Positions 1-12,008 of a DNA stretch of 64,000 bases are shown piece by piece. Position 1 is the first letter of the stretch. The number at the start of each line of letters is the position of its first letter. Location: positions 248,001-312,000 of the forward strand of contig JAHRBC010000004.1 in NCBI GenBank assembly GCA_022702545.1. Reading direction: 5' to 3'. Origin of the DNA: Phycomyces nitens (lineage: Eukaryota; Mucoromycota; Mucoromycetes; Mucorales; Phycomycetaceae). Position numbers and translations under genes: made by a program. The notes beneath the pieces were generated by a model. It saw nothing but the letters and a program-made list of their open reading frames with translations. It made no database searches and was not told where the DNA came from.

Positions 1-340
1 TTAGTTGAGGGTTGGCGATGATGAGATGAGGTCGGGAGGATAGGTGCATTTACTGACATTACTTCTTCGTAATGCTCGTCTTTTCCTCGAGGTTTTTTCT
101 TGGCCTGTTTCTTCCAAAAGGTTTCTCGCCATTCTTGAATGGTACGCAAGAATGCCATTCTAGAAAGCACGCTACAAGTCAAAGAAAATATATATATATA
201 GATTTATATGTATCTATCTATCTATATCTCTATATAGAAGAGGAAGAAAGGAAAACAATAAGAGGTGTGGAATGCAAAGAAAAAAGGTCTTTTTTTTTGT
301 TGTATGACAAGAAAAAATAGAAATAAATAAAAATAGATTA

Positions 341-378
<38 letters not shown>

Positions 379-1528
379 TAGTAGTAATAATAGATCAGGT
401 AGCTGTTGCCTATACTGAGAATATAACTTTAACCAAAAAATGCCTCACAGGTCTGATGGAGAAACCGTAGCACTTTCCGAGTAAGCCATGGCAATTCGTT
501 CTTGGCTCCAAACCAGATCATAAATCATCGTCATACGCAGATGCATCCAGAAAAATGCTTCATGTCTGCAAGTTCCGTGGCACTCGAGTGACTTGGATTC
601 CTAAAATATTTATCAAAAAGGATGTTTGTGGGCATTTTCAAAGACATTCACGAGAATCTCTTTATCCATTAATGTTTATTTATATTGTTTGCGCCTTCTC
701 AATTGCAATCTGTGTCCAGTAAATCATATCTAAGCGAATCAGATCAAACAAGCCTTTGGGTGTTCTCCTTTAATGGTCTGCCAAGAAAAGCAATACTCCA
801 ATCCAATCTAATCCAGCCCAATATGATCATCTTTTTTATTTATTTAATGGATCATATTGTCTGTATGCTCTTGATCCATTAACCTGTTCCCGGGATTAAA
901 GGATAACCCTATCGCGTGGGTGGGTCTATTTTAAACACCGGTTTCCTTTTTCGTACCTGGATCAGTGATGAGATCAAATTCAACACAAATCATTTATTGC
1001 CATGGAAACAAGTTACAGAACCAAGGATTGTCATGACAACCTTCTTTTTTTTAAAAAAAATATATGTATATACAAGAGCAAATTCATCGACTTTGTTTGT
1101 TTTGTACTGCGCAATCCTGGTACACCTTGAAATCCAAAAGAGAGTCAAAAAACAATGTGCCAAATGTCCTTTTTTAATAAAGAGAGCCTTTTCGCCATTC
1201 AAAATAGTTATGCTGAACGATCAATAAGAAATATATGGTATAAAACTCCCAATGGGCTCTGTACCAGGTGATTAAGCTTCAAGATATGCACGACTATAGT
1301 CTTTGGTCTAAAAGAACAAAAATTTATAGCTTGAAAATAAGCATCTAAAGTGTCAGCCATTGATGCCATTGATGAATGCAGCCAATTACCTACAATGATC
1401 CCACAGGTCCCTTTTGTTTCAGTTTACAGAGTCTGTCGGGAGATCTTATATCCACATCAAGAGCTTAAAAGTCTACATAAAAAAATGGGCTCTGCTTCTC
1501 TTTCTTTTTTTCCACCACAATCCATCTT
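1..1528. other. Gene-poor spacer with simple repeats
   Basis: I see no convincing gene here. The longest open frames are short, low in complexity and match no family I recognise. The stretch holds a TA-rich tract near 187-235 and an AAT-repeat at about 341-378. Confidence 0.6.
341..378. repeat. (AAT)n microsatellite
   Basis: About twelve uninterrupted AAT units, ending in AATGATA. It lies in a spacer with no coding potential. Confidence 0.9.
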
Positions 1529-2041
1529 ATGTACAAACGACCCTCTCGCCCAGAAACCCCAAAGGATCTTCAGGACCATAGTTCCAGCCACAAGATCAAA
1601 GCACATCCCCTCCAAGCCGCCCTTTCGTCTCTTCCTCAGCTAGCCATCTCACTTGCCGTGTTGTTTGTGATCATTGGCACAAATACAACATATAGACAGC
1701 CAAAGTAGAAAAATAAATCCATCTATAGAGTCCCAATTAACCCTCTCTCTCTCCCCACGTATAGTATTGTATGGCTCACTCTGGCATCAACTGGATGTTT
1801 GTGCCTAGGATCTGTCTTTATATACCTGCAAATCAATAACGCGAATTATAAACACTGGAAAGCACATTCCTGGACACGCCAAGCAATCCAAATCGCCAGT
1901 ATCGCATTCATCATCACTCTGCCCAGCTCCCACTTTGCACTCTGGCCCGTCTATGGATGGACAACCCCTCTTGTGGTCATTCCAGCCTTTGTTGTCCTGT
2001 TTACCTGTCTCCACATCGGCACTGCATTCTTGTCTTTATAG
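1529..2041 (+). CDS. Small four-helix membrane protein, unknown function
   Basis: Two exons, 1529-1704 and 1765-2041, joined over a 60-nt intron (GTAGAA...TATAG), give 150 residues in one frame. The start is the ATG at 1529, which opens MYKRPSRPETPKD. The N-terminal 25 residues are charged and probably cytosolic. Four hydrophobic stretches follow: LAISLAVLFVIIGT (about 37-50), IVWLTLASTG onward (about 60-80), a third ending SSHFALWPVYGW, and a C-terminal one ending HIGTAFLSL. Unspliced, neither half looks like a gene, which is why it is easy to miss. I do not recognise the family. It converges with the SET9 gene, with 218 bp between the stop codons. The splice model is inferred from phase and hydrophobic pattern. 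Confidence 0.6.
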
Positions 2042-2259
2042 AATGTTGCACCAGCTCAACTGTCAAATAGAACGGTAAGCCACTATACTATTTAATAATA
2101 ATAAAAAAGATAGAGGCTCATGTCTTGTAGACTATTATTGATCCGAACCCTTTTTTTAAGAAAATACATATAATATCTATAGCCCAACTGGAGCCTTGTG
2201 GCTTTATTTTTTTTAAAGAAATATATATAGAGAGAAAAATATTTTGCTGTTTTACAGCG

Positions 2260-5200
2260 TCACCGACGAGTTGTAAAAGAACCTGCAGGTCTGACTGCTT
2301 CATTTGACCCACTCTGGTCAACAGCTCTACATTCCTTGGAGAGTGAGTTGCAGTGGTACCGGTAGAAATGCTCAAACGTTTCATGATATGTCTTTGCATA
2401 GCCAATCACATAAGCCTCACCATAGGCTTGGAACCGTGCAGCCTTGTGCCTATTAAAGTGTCGCTTGGCTTCTATGGCTGCACACTGAAGGGCCGAATCA
2501 TTCGAAAAGTCGCTGGCCTCTCGTTCACTTCGATACATTGCTTCATTTACCACGTACTTGCCATAAACCAACTCATCCTTGTATCGATCCGGAAATCCAA
2601 CTATTGAAGGCTTAATTGACTGATACTGATGATTTGAATTGTGGATTGATTGATAATATATGTGATATTCCCGAGTATTTTTGTGCCGATCGTCCCCCTC
2701 TTGAGACGCGTCCACAATACTGTTGCTACTACTACTACTACTGTACGACATTTGCTGAGGCTTATCTTGTATCTGTCCCGCCATTTCAGAGTGTCGATTA
2801 TCAGATGAATTAGGATAGGAGGATTGAGAGTGGTGCGATACGCGTCTGTCGGCAGATCCATTCAAAAAGTCTGAAGAAGGCCTTTCAAACAAAAAGGTCA
2901 TGTTGTTGGCATCATTGGGAAAGAACATGTCATCCTTGGGAAAGTAAGGCACTCCAGGTGGAGCTGGTTCTGTGGAATGGGTGTATCCTGAATCGTGTGT
3001 CTGGTGTCCATTGGAGGGAATCCCTGGAGCCGGATGGGCGACTTCCAGAGCCTTGGTCTCTTTTGATTTATCCTTGATTGCTCTTGTCTTCTTGACCGAC
3101 TTTTTTTTTGGTTTGTTTGCAATTGGTTCAGGATGATGGTCAGGAGAATTGTATATGCAATAATTGCCTAGAGTATTGTCAGATTTGGAATGGGATGAAT
3201 TATACACGGGCCACTTTAGATGGTTGGCCTTTGAGATTGTCTTGGTTTCATTACTAGAATGTATAAAATGTAAAGATTGGGATTTATCTGGCTGAACACC
3301 ATGATGCTTGGGTTGGGTAGCAATGTGGTTTTCTTGCAATGATAGTGGATGTGATGTGGTCTACAAATAAATTTAGCACCGAATGAGTGTCTAGGAAACA
3401 CATCTTTGGCTTGGTGTACCTGGGATGCAGTAGTTGTATTAATTTGATATTTTAAAGATGTTGGGGGACGGCGTGGGTCAATGCAGTGGTTGTCCTAAAC
3501 ATGACAATTGAGCTTCCAAACGAATTGATGGTCAGGATAGATTACCTCTAATGCTCCAAATTCTTTGGTCTTTTCAGCACACGCGTACTGCTGTAATTCA
3601 GCATAGACCTTGGACTTTGCATCAATGAATATCTGGATCTGTTCATCATTCAATAACTGGGTCGACTTTGTTTTCAGGTGCTCAAGGCCCATGATTTCTG
3701 AAAGACGCTTCCAGTCGGTTACAAGCGAGGATGACGATGGAGTCTTTTCTTGCTGAATAGTATACGAGAAACTGTCGGTGGAATGGGCTAGATACGAATC
3801 GTCATGTAGCTGATCCAGCAGCTGTGAAGGGTGAGTAGAATTAAAAGGTGTTTGGATAGGATGTGAATAGTCAGTAGGCTCAATGGCCAAAGCTGGGGGA
3901 TAGTATTGGTCTGAAGGGATGAATTCATTGCCAGGACGCTTCTTTTGAAGATTTTGTTGAGCAGATCTCGGTGGAGGTTTTCTGGATCTCTTTCCATTCT
4001 TCTTGCGAGCAGGAGCAGGAGCAGGTGTAGGTGTAGGTGTAGGTGTAGGAGCAGGTGTAGGCGACATGGATGATGCCGGTCTGGGTGGTTCTGGGCTAGG
4101 TGAAATTGGGCGTATGGGCGACCATTCAGTCTTATTTGATGCTGGCAAGGGAACACTGGGCTCGACATTAAGAGGCACTCCAAAGGGTACTTTGATGCCC
4201 TTGAGGTTACGGCCCTTGGGTAGCTTCTTGAGTTTTCTGATTGGCCATTCGAGATCAAAGATGAGAAAATGACGATGGCAGCGATGGCAGCGTGTGTATA
4301 CTTGGTCCTTTTCAATAAAGTTTCCACAGATTGCACATGCTATATCAGACACCCTTGACTCTTCGACTATCTTTGTATCCACAGATATCTCGCTTCCGGC
4401 CAGTGAAGACAGCTCTGAGATGTCATCCAAAAATCCTGCCATTTCATCTTCAAACAGAGAATTATCTCGGTCCAATGCGTCTTGATTGGTTTGCAGAGTA
4501 TCGTTTTCAGACTCTGTTGATTGTATGTGGGTTGATGCCAGTCCATCAGTTAGGCTATCCATAGACTCTTCTGTGCTGCTCTCTTTTAGAACAAGGTCGC
4601 CTTGGAGTCCTGAAACGCTTATTGTAGTTGGCTTGAAAGAGTCTGCTTGTTTTTTAGATAAATATGCTGCCGAATTTTCTTCAAACTCTTTCTCAGTGAG
4701 GCACGCCAGATTACACATCAGCTCAGTTGGATCTCCTAGGTATACCTTTCCATGTAGATGAGGTTTGTCAGAGTCCCGCACATTTGAAAGAGCAATCTCT
4801 AATAAATTAGATAAAGGGTTTGCGTCTCCACACAAGAAATGTATACTCATCACAGAGTCTGGCTGAGGAAGCAACGGGTCTATCATTGAGGTAGAACTGG
4901 CTGACAGTATCACTGCTGAGTCTTGTTTGGTTACGACTGGTTTTCCTTTTCCTCCTTCAGAGAATGGACGCTTTACACGGCCAGAGAGTACAAAATAATC
5001 TATATTGACCCACAGACACAGACAGAGAGATGGTCAGATTTCGCCCTGTCTTTAATTGACCTTACCTTCATAAGACACCGCCTTGCGCTTCCTGGTACTC
5101 CTCCTGGCAGATCCTTCCTGATGTTCCTCGACAGACACCTCTTTGATTTCAGGAGGTTTGAAAAAGCCATTTCCGCGCCTATATATATACATATAAATAT

Positions 5201-6539
5201 ACATATACATATATATTGATACCAAGAAGAAGAAGAAAACAAAAACAAATATCTAGAGTAAATTTTTATTTATTTTTTTTATAAAAAAAAAAGAATCTAT
5301 TCATCCTCACTTGCCTTTCACAGGTCATACAGCGACACTCACAATTATCTTCACCAAAGTATTGATCACCGTAAAATGAAGTAAGCTCATCTCCACACTT
5401 TACCTCCTTGACTACCTTTAGGGTTATTGCAGCCTGCCCAAGAGGAATAAACTAGGACAAGGATCGATTAATTGGTCGATTGATTGGTGAGTGAGTGAGT
5501 GTAGTAGGCTTAATGAGCTGTATGGTCCATATATACCTTGCAGTTTGAGTCGCAATCGTGCTACATGTAGGTTTGGATAGATTCCAGAGTGTGTTTGAGC
5601 CATGCTGTTTTTTTTTTTTGGTTTCTGGGGGGCGAAAATTACTTACGTTCATGAAGCGAGCAGGCCCAAGAAACAAACAGCTGCAGTTCTTTCGAGTGGA
5701 AAACATGACACTAAAGTCTCTATTCTGACGCTTCAATTCGTCGTCGTCTTCAGATGCCAGGACAGCAATCATCCCTGAACACATCTTGATTTCGTCTCCA
5801 ATATTCCAATCCTTTGTGGCTATGATACAGGCCTGGGCCTCTTCACCTTCTTGACTGTATCGACGTGTATCGCATATTTCGAATCCCGCGTTTGGGACAT
5901 ACCTTGATCGGTTGAAAGCAAGTTAGTGCAATCCATGATACCAACAAGATGAAGATGTCCAGTGAGGCCAGGACCATCCAGGAACAAAAAGGGCTTACAT
6001 GTTGAGGTAACGCTTCATGTGCTGGCCAAACGCAGCCTTGTCTTTTTGCGACACTCCTCGTAGGTAGTCCTGGAAAAAGTCAAGGCTGGGAACAATGTCA
6101 ATAAACAGATACCCACTCTTGTGAACCATTCTCAACCCTCCACTTTTTACATGTATACATGTGCTGCTTCTAAACAAAATAAAACAAAACAAAATAATGT
6201 GTGTCTATCCATCATGGACTCGACGTTTGTTTCCCGTTGGAGACAAGAATAATAATAATAATATAAAGACATGCTAGCAAAAACATAAAAAAGAGAGAGA
6301 GAGCGAATGTCCTGGTGAAAATGACCATGGCCAACTCACTCTAGACATTCTTGGGCGGCATCATTGACGCGATTACGGGCGATGATGTGATTCCTGATAA
6401 TACTGATTATCTTTTCACTTGGCAAACGTCGTTCCGAATGATCGGCATTCATCTTGATGGTCCGAAACCACAGATGCAGACCGTCTAGAAAGATGTCAGC
6501 AAGGAGATCATCGTATCGCGACAAGAGGCTGTACTCCAT
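2260..6539 (-). CDS. SET9: SET9/SUV4-20-type histone H4K20 methyltransferase, long form
   Basis: Nine exons in order: 6539-6340, 6169-5999, 5902-5647, 5560-5537, 5451-5315, 5178-5066, 4999-3546, 3494-3420 and 3360-2260. They sum to 3531 nt, or 1176 residues. This is a nuclear enzyme that methylates histone H4 lysine 20. The SET domain lies at about 65-265. It shows MYVPNAGFEICDTRRYS, the family signature FLGPARFMN-HDCDSNCKF and the post-SET cysteines CECRCMTCERR. Family members are normally 500-900 residues, and the C-terminal 900 here are mostly disordered: Ser-rich, a Pro-Thr/Pro-Ala run near 4012-4068, and a basic KKNGKRSRK patch. A Cys/His cluster, CAICGN...RCHRCHRHF, sits near residue 520 and may bind zinc. 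One exon is only 24 nt, and the intron at 5179-5314 has a GC donor. The family call is firm. Joining of the last three exons rests on phase and splice signals. Confidence 0.9.
4012..4068. repeat. Hexanucleotide repeat coding for a Pro-Thr/Pro-Ala run
   Basis: Repeats of GGTGTA/GGAGCA on the plus strand encode PTPAPTPTPTPTPAPAPA on the minus strand, inside the SET9 C-terminal region. Confidence 0.85.
5179..5314 (-). other. GC-AG intron in SET9
   Basis: The donor on the minus strand reads GAAAG then GCAAGT, and the acceptor is TATATAG. Joining restores ...CMTCERRGNGFFKPPE, the expected post-SET reading. Confidence 0.85.
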
Positions 6540-8740
6540 CTTGCGGCGGATGAGTAGAAAAGGAGTGGGAGATGAAAAGAGAGAAAAAAAATGCAAATAT
6601 AAATAACAAAAATGCGGGCTGTAGATGATCGTGATAGCAAAAACAACAAGAGGACAAGGCGGTCTTTATGAAAAAGAAGACTAGGTATAATGAAAGGAAG
6701 AAGAGGTAAGGGAAATGGTTGGACATAAAAAAAAATGTAGCCTTTGATCGATTACCATACATAAAGTCCTTGAGTACATAAAATATCCATATATGCCTGC
6801 CCTGTCTTCAAAACCTTGTTATTTACCAAAACAACGGACGATCAACAAACTTTTTTTAATGACTTCTTTAACCAAATAACAATAGAAATGATTGGACCCT
6901 TTAGATATTCGCTTTGGGTCCTTGATCGATCTTTAGCAATTCAATCGTAATTCAATGTGATCAAGTCTGATCTAATCGTGTTGTGTTTGGTTTTGTAATC
7001 AGCAAATCATAAGAGAATAATAATAACAAAAAAAACACAAAAAAAAGCCTCTTGATCTTGTACCTCATTTGTATATATCTTTTAACATCATTTGTCTAAT
7101 ATCGTTTCGCCATCGATATACACGTATTATAGTAACACGAAATCTCATCTATTTAGATTAAAATCAATCTTTTCAAGGGGTCTTGGATAAACATGCAATT
7201 TATGAGATTCAGCAAAGATTAATGAGCCACGATATCCGTACCAAACACTAAACTATATAGAGCCTGTGATTCAAGGTGATTTTTATCTTGATTAAATCAA
7301 TGTTGCAATTTTTAAAGAAGTATTAACATGCAAAGTTAAAGTGTATATAAGAATACTGTTTCCAAGATGGATTTCCACATTTCACCTATTAACCAATATT
7401 GGCAGCCTTGTTCTTTCATGGCATCTGTATATATTTTTTACTCTATAAACGTAGACGTAGATCCCATTTACTAGCCTTTTTTTTTTTGACAAGAACCATC
7501 CAAAAATCATACTTTCTAAAGCAAGTGGCTCATTATTTTGGGCGATGAAGCAAGAGGACAGGCTCAGCTTTGTAAAGGGACAGTCCTGGGCATGGTGTTT
7601 ACAAGCCATACAAATTACCGGGAAATCCCAAAGTTTTCCACTGTCAATGGATACCTAGATTTTGTTGTAATACGCTTGTCTCTATAGACACCAAGCTATA
7701 TCTCTTGATATCTTGCAGGGAAAACAAACCGCATTTTTATTGGTATTTCTGATTCTGCAAAAGTTCAAGTCAATGTCTTGGTAGTTTAGACAGATTTACA
7801 AGGTAAAAAGACAAGTGTTTGGGATCTAAATGTCTCTGGATCAACGACTTTTATAAATGTGATCTTTTATGAATACTTCTGCCATTTCAAAATTAGTACA
7901 GAGAATAAGCAGCTTGATACAATAAAATAAAATAAAATAAATTCACCGTGTGCATTTATATGATGGATCAGTAGTCGGTAGGCACAAGTATTATTGAAAT
8001 GTGCTAATGGCATCCAACACAATCATTAAAAAAACAAGGTTGTTTTTGACAGATTGGCACAAACATTGTTTAAATGATTCGCAGTGCTTGTTTTTAAAAA
8101 AAATGGGGGTTTATAAAGGGCTTTATTTTCATTCATCTAACCATCAACCTTGGACCTTGCTCGCCTTAATATACAAATATCACCACAAATTCATTCTTTT
8201 TTATATATACATTTCTTTACAGCCACCAGTGCACCAATAAATCAAGTCAAGCATGGAATTCACCAAATGAAATTAACCATCTTTATTTATGCGTTTCAGA
8301 CCTTGGATGTGGTTATTGCATAAGCACTTTTAATGGCTTGCAATCAATAAAAGCACCAATTACATATATTATTGGCTATTTTATAAAGACTACAGAAAAC
8401 TTGCCTAGATACCTTGAGGGCCCTAAACCTACAACAAATCATTCGCCGTACTCAGAATCACAAATAAAGAGGTTCGTATTGCTGTTAATATCACCCACCC
8501 AAGCAGCCTTATTCCAAAGTTGTTTAATATACGAGCCGGGAATTTATCTGTCTCTTAATCTTGAAATCTACGATGGTAAAGTAATGGTTGTTTTGATATC
8601 CAATAACTGCCTTTGGCTACAGACCAAAAGACGGCCGAGTTGAGATATGCATTCTATTTATTTATTTTTTAAGAAAAAAAAAAAGATAAAATAGAAAGGC
8701 TGGGATATTATACACTGCCATCTCTTTCCATTTTACAATC
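6540..8740. other. Divergent intergenic region
   Basis: A 2.2-kb spacer between SET9 (leftward) and the HutD fusion gene (rightward). It is AT-rich with poly-A/T runs and an (AAAAT)n tract near 7921-7940. I find no gene, tRNA or mobile element in it. Confidence 0.6.
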
Positions 8741-11352
8741 ATGTCACCCAGAGACCCAAATTCACTTGCTCACAGTACACTATTGGAGTCCAGTTCTCCA
8801 GAACCCACTCTCTTGAAAGTGTGCTCTTTGGATCCAGAGTAGGTTTAATTTCTTAATGATTATCTTTATACTCACAATATACTTTTTTTATTTATTTTTT
8901 ATTTTCAAGCACTGATTATCGCAAACAGGCCTGGAAGAATGGATTGGGGACAACCACAGAAATCGCAATATATCCACCCAATACTGACTTTAAGAAAGAC
9001 CCATTCCTCTGGCGTCTTAGCGTGACAGAGACAAGATCTGACAGCACATTCTGCATATTTCCTGGATATGACTGGTAGGGTTTTTATCGAGCATTATGTT
9101 TATCAAACAAAAATATTAATACTGAAATGGACTTTATCAGTACCATGGTAGTCCTGCCCAATGAAAATCTACAAGCTCCTTCATTACTGCTGAGACACCA
9201 GGACACCGAGTCGTTGATAAATGTCAAGCCTCTGTTTCCCTATACTTGGCAAGGCCAATGGTAAGCCATGTTTTATGTTGTTGAATAGGGATAATACTAG
9301 ATGACTTGTGCGAGATTATTGATTGCCTTGATGTGGATAATTCAATAGGACAACATCCTGTAGAATCAAAAATGGGCCAATCTCTAGTATTCACTTTATG
9401 CTCAACCAGAGTTTTGGTACTGCCCAGTGCAAGGTGATGACAATTGGACCCTCTGCAACCGAAGCCGAGGATAACAAGGTCTTGATGGTCGGTGCATTTG
9501 CACTTGTGTATGTAGTCAAAGGAAGCTGCAGTATCTCTTTGGATGAACACCGGAGCCATGCCCGGACAAATTCACTAAAGCAGGGCCAGTGTCTTTACAT
9601 TGAGCGTGATCAGGAAGCCGGGCCAAGTCAAATGGACATTAGTGTCGAGTCTTTGGTTAATGATAATGCTCTAGATCCAGAGGGTCAAGACAAGACAGGC
9701 GATGGTATGTTGTATGTCTATGAGAGGCTTTGATGGCTGACAGGTTTGTTTTACAAAGTGACATTGGTGGTTATCCAGGTAGCAGAGTCTACGGATGTAG
9801 TAAAAGAGGCCAACACAGAACGACGTCCTTCTGAGCTGCCTAGTCAGATCCGCCAAGGTCGTCGAAATAGCTCGCTAGTTGTGTATCCTAACCAGGATGA
9901 AAGCGTACTAAAGTCGGCCGAGAAAGTCTTGAGCGATAAGCAAGAAGAGTCTCAGGGCGGCCAAGCAACATGGGACTCTACCCAGATCTATGAACCTCCT
10001 TCTTCAGCCTTTTTCCATTTTGATTCAGAGATGCCTCCACCCATGATACGTGATCGACTGGTGATTGAAGACTACCCCCTTCACACAACAAGTACGGCAT
10101 GGATCAAAATGATGACCCAGGGAATGAACGAGTGGCTCAAGCTACCTGTGATTGTCTGTCGTGGATCAGCAGAGGGGTAAGAGAGAGCATATAGAGGGTT
10201 GATGATGCTGATATTATCCTTAGACCAGTGGTTGGCATCACAGCTGCCGTCCATGGAAATGAACTAAATGGAGTGCCATGTATTCACAAGTAAGACCATG
10301 ACAATTATTAAATGATTAAATTATTAAATTATTAAATTATTAAAAATCATGATTTCCAGGGTGGCTTCATCTATTGATGTACAGGTTCTTCGGGGCACTC
10401 TCGTGGCCATCCCCTGTGTCAATGTTACAGGATATCTCAAATTTCAGCGTGAGTTTTCAGATGGACGTGATCTGAACAGGCTGTTTCCTGGAAAGGAAGA
10501 CGGCTATGCTTCCCAGGTCTACTGCTTCCATATAATGAACAAGATTATTTCCCAATTCAATTATCACATTGATCTTCACACGGCTAGTTTTGGACGAGTA
10601 AATTCGTTTTATGTTCGAGCTGATATGGTATGTCTTTACTCTTTAATTCAAAAATCCTAATTGCTTTGTGGCTAGAATGACCCTGGGGCTGCAATGCTTG
10701 CTCAGCTCCAGAAACCACAGATAATTCTTCATAATTCTGGTCAGGATGGCACATTGAGATCAGCTGCGGCCACACGGGGTATAAAGTCCATTACGGTAGA
10801 GATTGGAAATCCACAAATGTTCCAAGAGCAGTTTGTAGAGGTAGGTCCTGTAACCAATTGGATCCGGGCTCACATGAATACATGAATAGTGGTCTTTTAT
10901 GGGTGTGATGAGGATATTGAACAGCCTAGAAATGTTTCCACTGGAGAATGTGCTGTCTGAAAAGTTTATTGGCCCAACCACCACGATCCTGTGTTCCAAG
11001 GGGTTCTGGGTAAGGATTTGGGTGATGCTGTTTTATGGTCTGACTCGAGGGATTTAGATCTACACAAAGACTGGAGGTGTCCTAGAGGTCTATCCAGACG
11101 TAAATACCATTATTCGCAAGGGAGACATCATTGCTCGTGTAAAGTCAATGTTTGGAAATGTGATTGAGGAATATGATGCACCCTGTGCTGGAGTGGTGAG
11201 TGGCAAGAGAGCAATAAAATTGGTCTAATGTTGTCTAGGTAATCGGCCGTAGCTCGAACCCGGTGGCGATGGCTGGAGACCGGATCATTCATCTGGGGAT
11301 CATAAAGCGCAAGGGTGAGGTGTTGATGAAGGAGGCCAAGGAAAACTACTGA
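8741..11352 (+). CDS. HutD domain fused to an AstE/AspA-type zinc acyl-amino-acid hydrolase
   Basis: Eleven exons (8741-8838, 8910-9074, 9141-9260, 9349-9704, 9759-10176, 10224-10289, 10360-10627, 10676-10840, 10890-11009, 11058-11195, 11239-11352) sum to 2028 nt, or 675 residues. Residues about 25-245 match HutD (Ves family, double-stranded beta-helix): AWKNGLGTTTEIAI, FLWRLSVTE and IFPGYDC. After a linker, residues about 350-675 are a succinylglutamate desuccinylase/aspartoacylase domain. Its zinc and substrate motifs are present: HGNE (about 396-399), GRDLNRLFPGK, HIDLHTASFG and the late Glu in TVEIGNP. The hydrolase half should remove an acyl group from an N-acyl Glu/Asp-like substrate. 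HutD proteins belong to bacterial histidine-use operons, where a role in handling formylglutamate has been proposed. Joining both on one chain is unusual. The substrate is not known. No signal peptide is visible, so the protein is probably cytosolic. Confidence 0.88.
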
Positions 11353-11439
11353 GATTTGGAGAGGTTCGAAATGGAGACACTATGAAATTTGTTTCTAGCT
11401 GGACAAAAAGCAAAGGGTGGATTTGAATAAATGCCAACA

Positions 11440-11520
11440 GCAATTGTGGTATTATTATTATTATTATTATTGTTATTATTGTTATTATTATTATATATAT
11501 ATATATTATTGTTATTATTT
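11440..11520. repeat. (ATT)n and (AT)n tract
   Basis: ATT and TTATTG units run into an ATATAT tract between the convergent ends of the HutD fusion gene and the 149-residue orphan. Confidence 0.85.
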
Positions 11521-11558
11521 ACACATCAAAAACTAGAATATCATCGTCTTTCTTCTTT

Positions 11559-12008
11559 TTATAAAGCGGCACAATGAGTGTCGTGGAGGGGGATTGGGGT
11601 GTGGGAAGAGAGGTCCTGGTGTATTGATTTGGGACGGAATGAAGACGAGGACGATGAGGACGGAAAGTGGTCTAAGGATGGCAGATCTGATAGACAAATG
11701 TGCTTCTGGCGGGTCTTTTGGTTACGAGAAGCCATGAGGATCTCTGCCTCGGCCTCATAGTCTCGGGTAGGATCAATGGGCTCTGGTTCTTCGGTGAGAT
11801 AGCCTAGTTCCTCAAAGAACAGTCTGATGTGGGTCTGAATGTGGTCGTCTTCCATGTAAGACTCTTCTGGAGCCAAAAGCATGATATCGAATAAGTTCTC
11901 CTGGCACTCAGAGTCCTCTAGCCACATTGTGTACTTTTCATCAGAATAGATCGAAGTGTCCTCTGCCGTGAGGGAGATGAAGTTGAATGTCTGGAAAGGT
12001 TGGTCCAT
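11559..12008 (-). CDS. Small acidic orphan protein
   Basis: A single-exon frame of 149 residues from the ATG at 12008-12006. The first 85 residues are acidic and probably folded, with stretches such as LFDIMLLAPEESYMED and FFEELGYLTEEPEPID. The tail is Ser-rich (SSSSSSS) and low in complexity. It has no signal peptide or membrane segment, and I recognise no family. It converges with the HutD fusion gene, with about 200 bp between stops. Residue composition and the sustained open frame favour a real gene, but it could be lineage-specific. Confidence 0.55.
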   Translation of the reverse strand: MDQPFQTFNFISLTAEDTSIYSDEKYTMWLEDSECQENLFDIMLLAPEESYMEDDHIQTHIRLFFEELGYLTEEPEPIDPTRDYEAEAEILMASRNQKTRQKHICLSDLPSLDHFPSSSSSSSFRPKSIHQDLSSHTPIPLHDTHCAAL

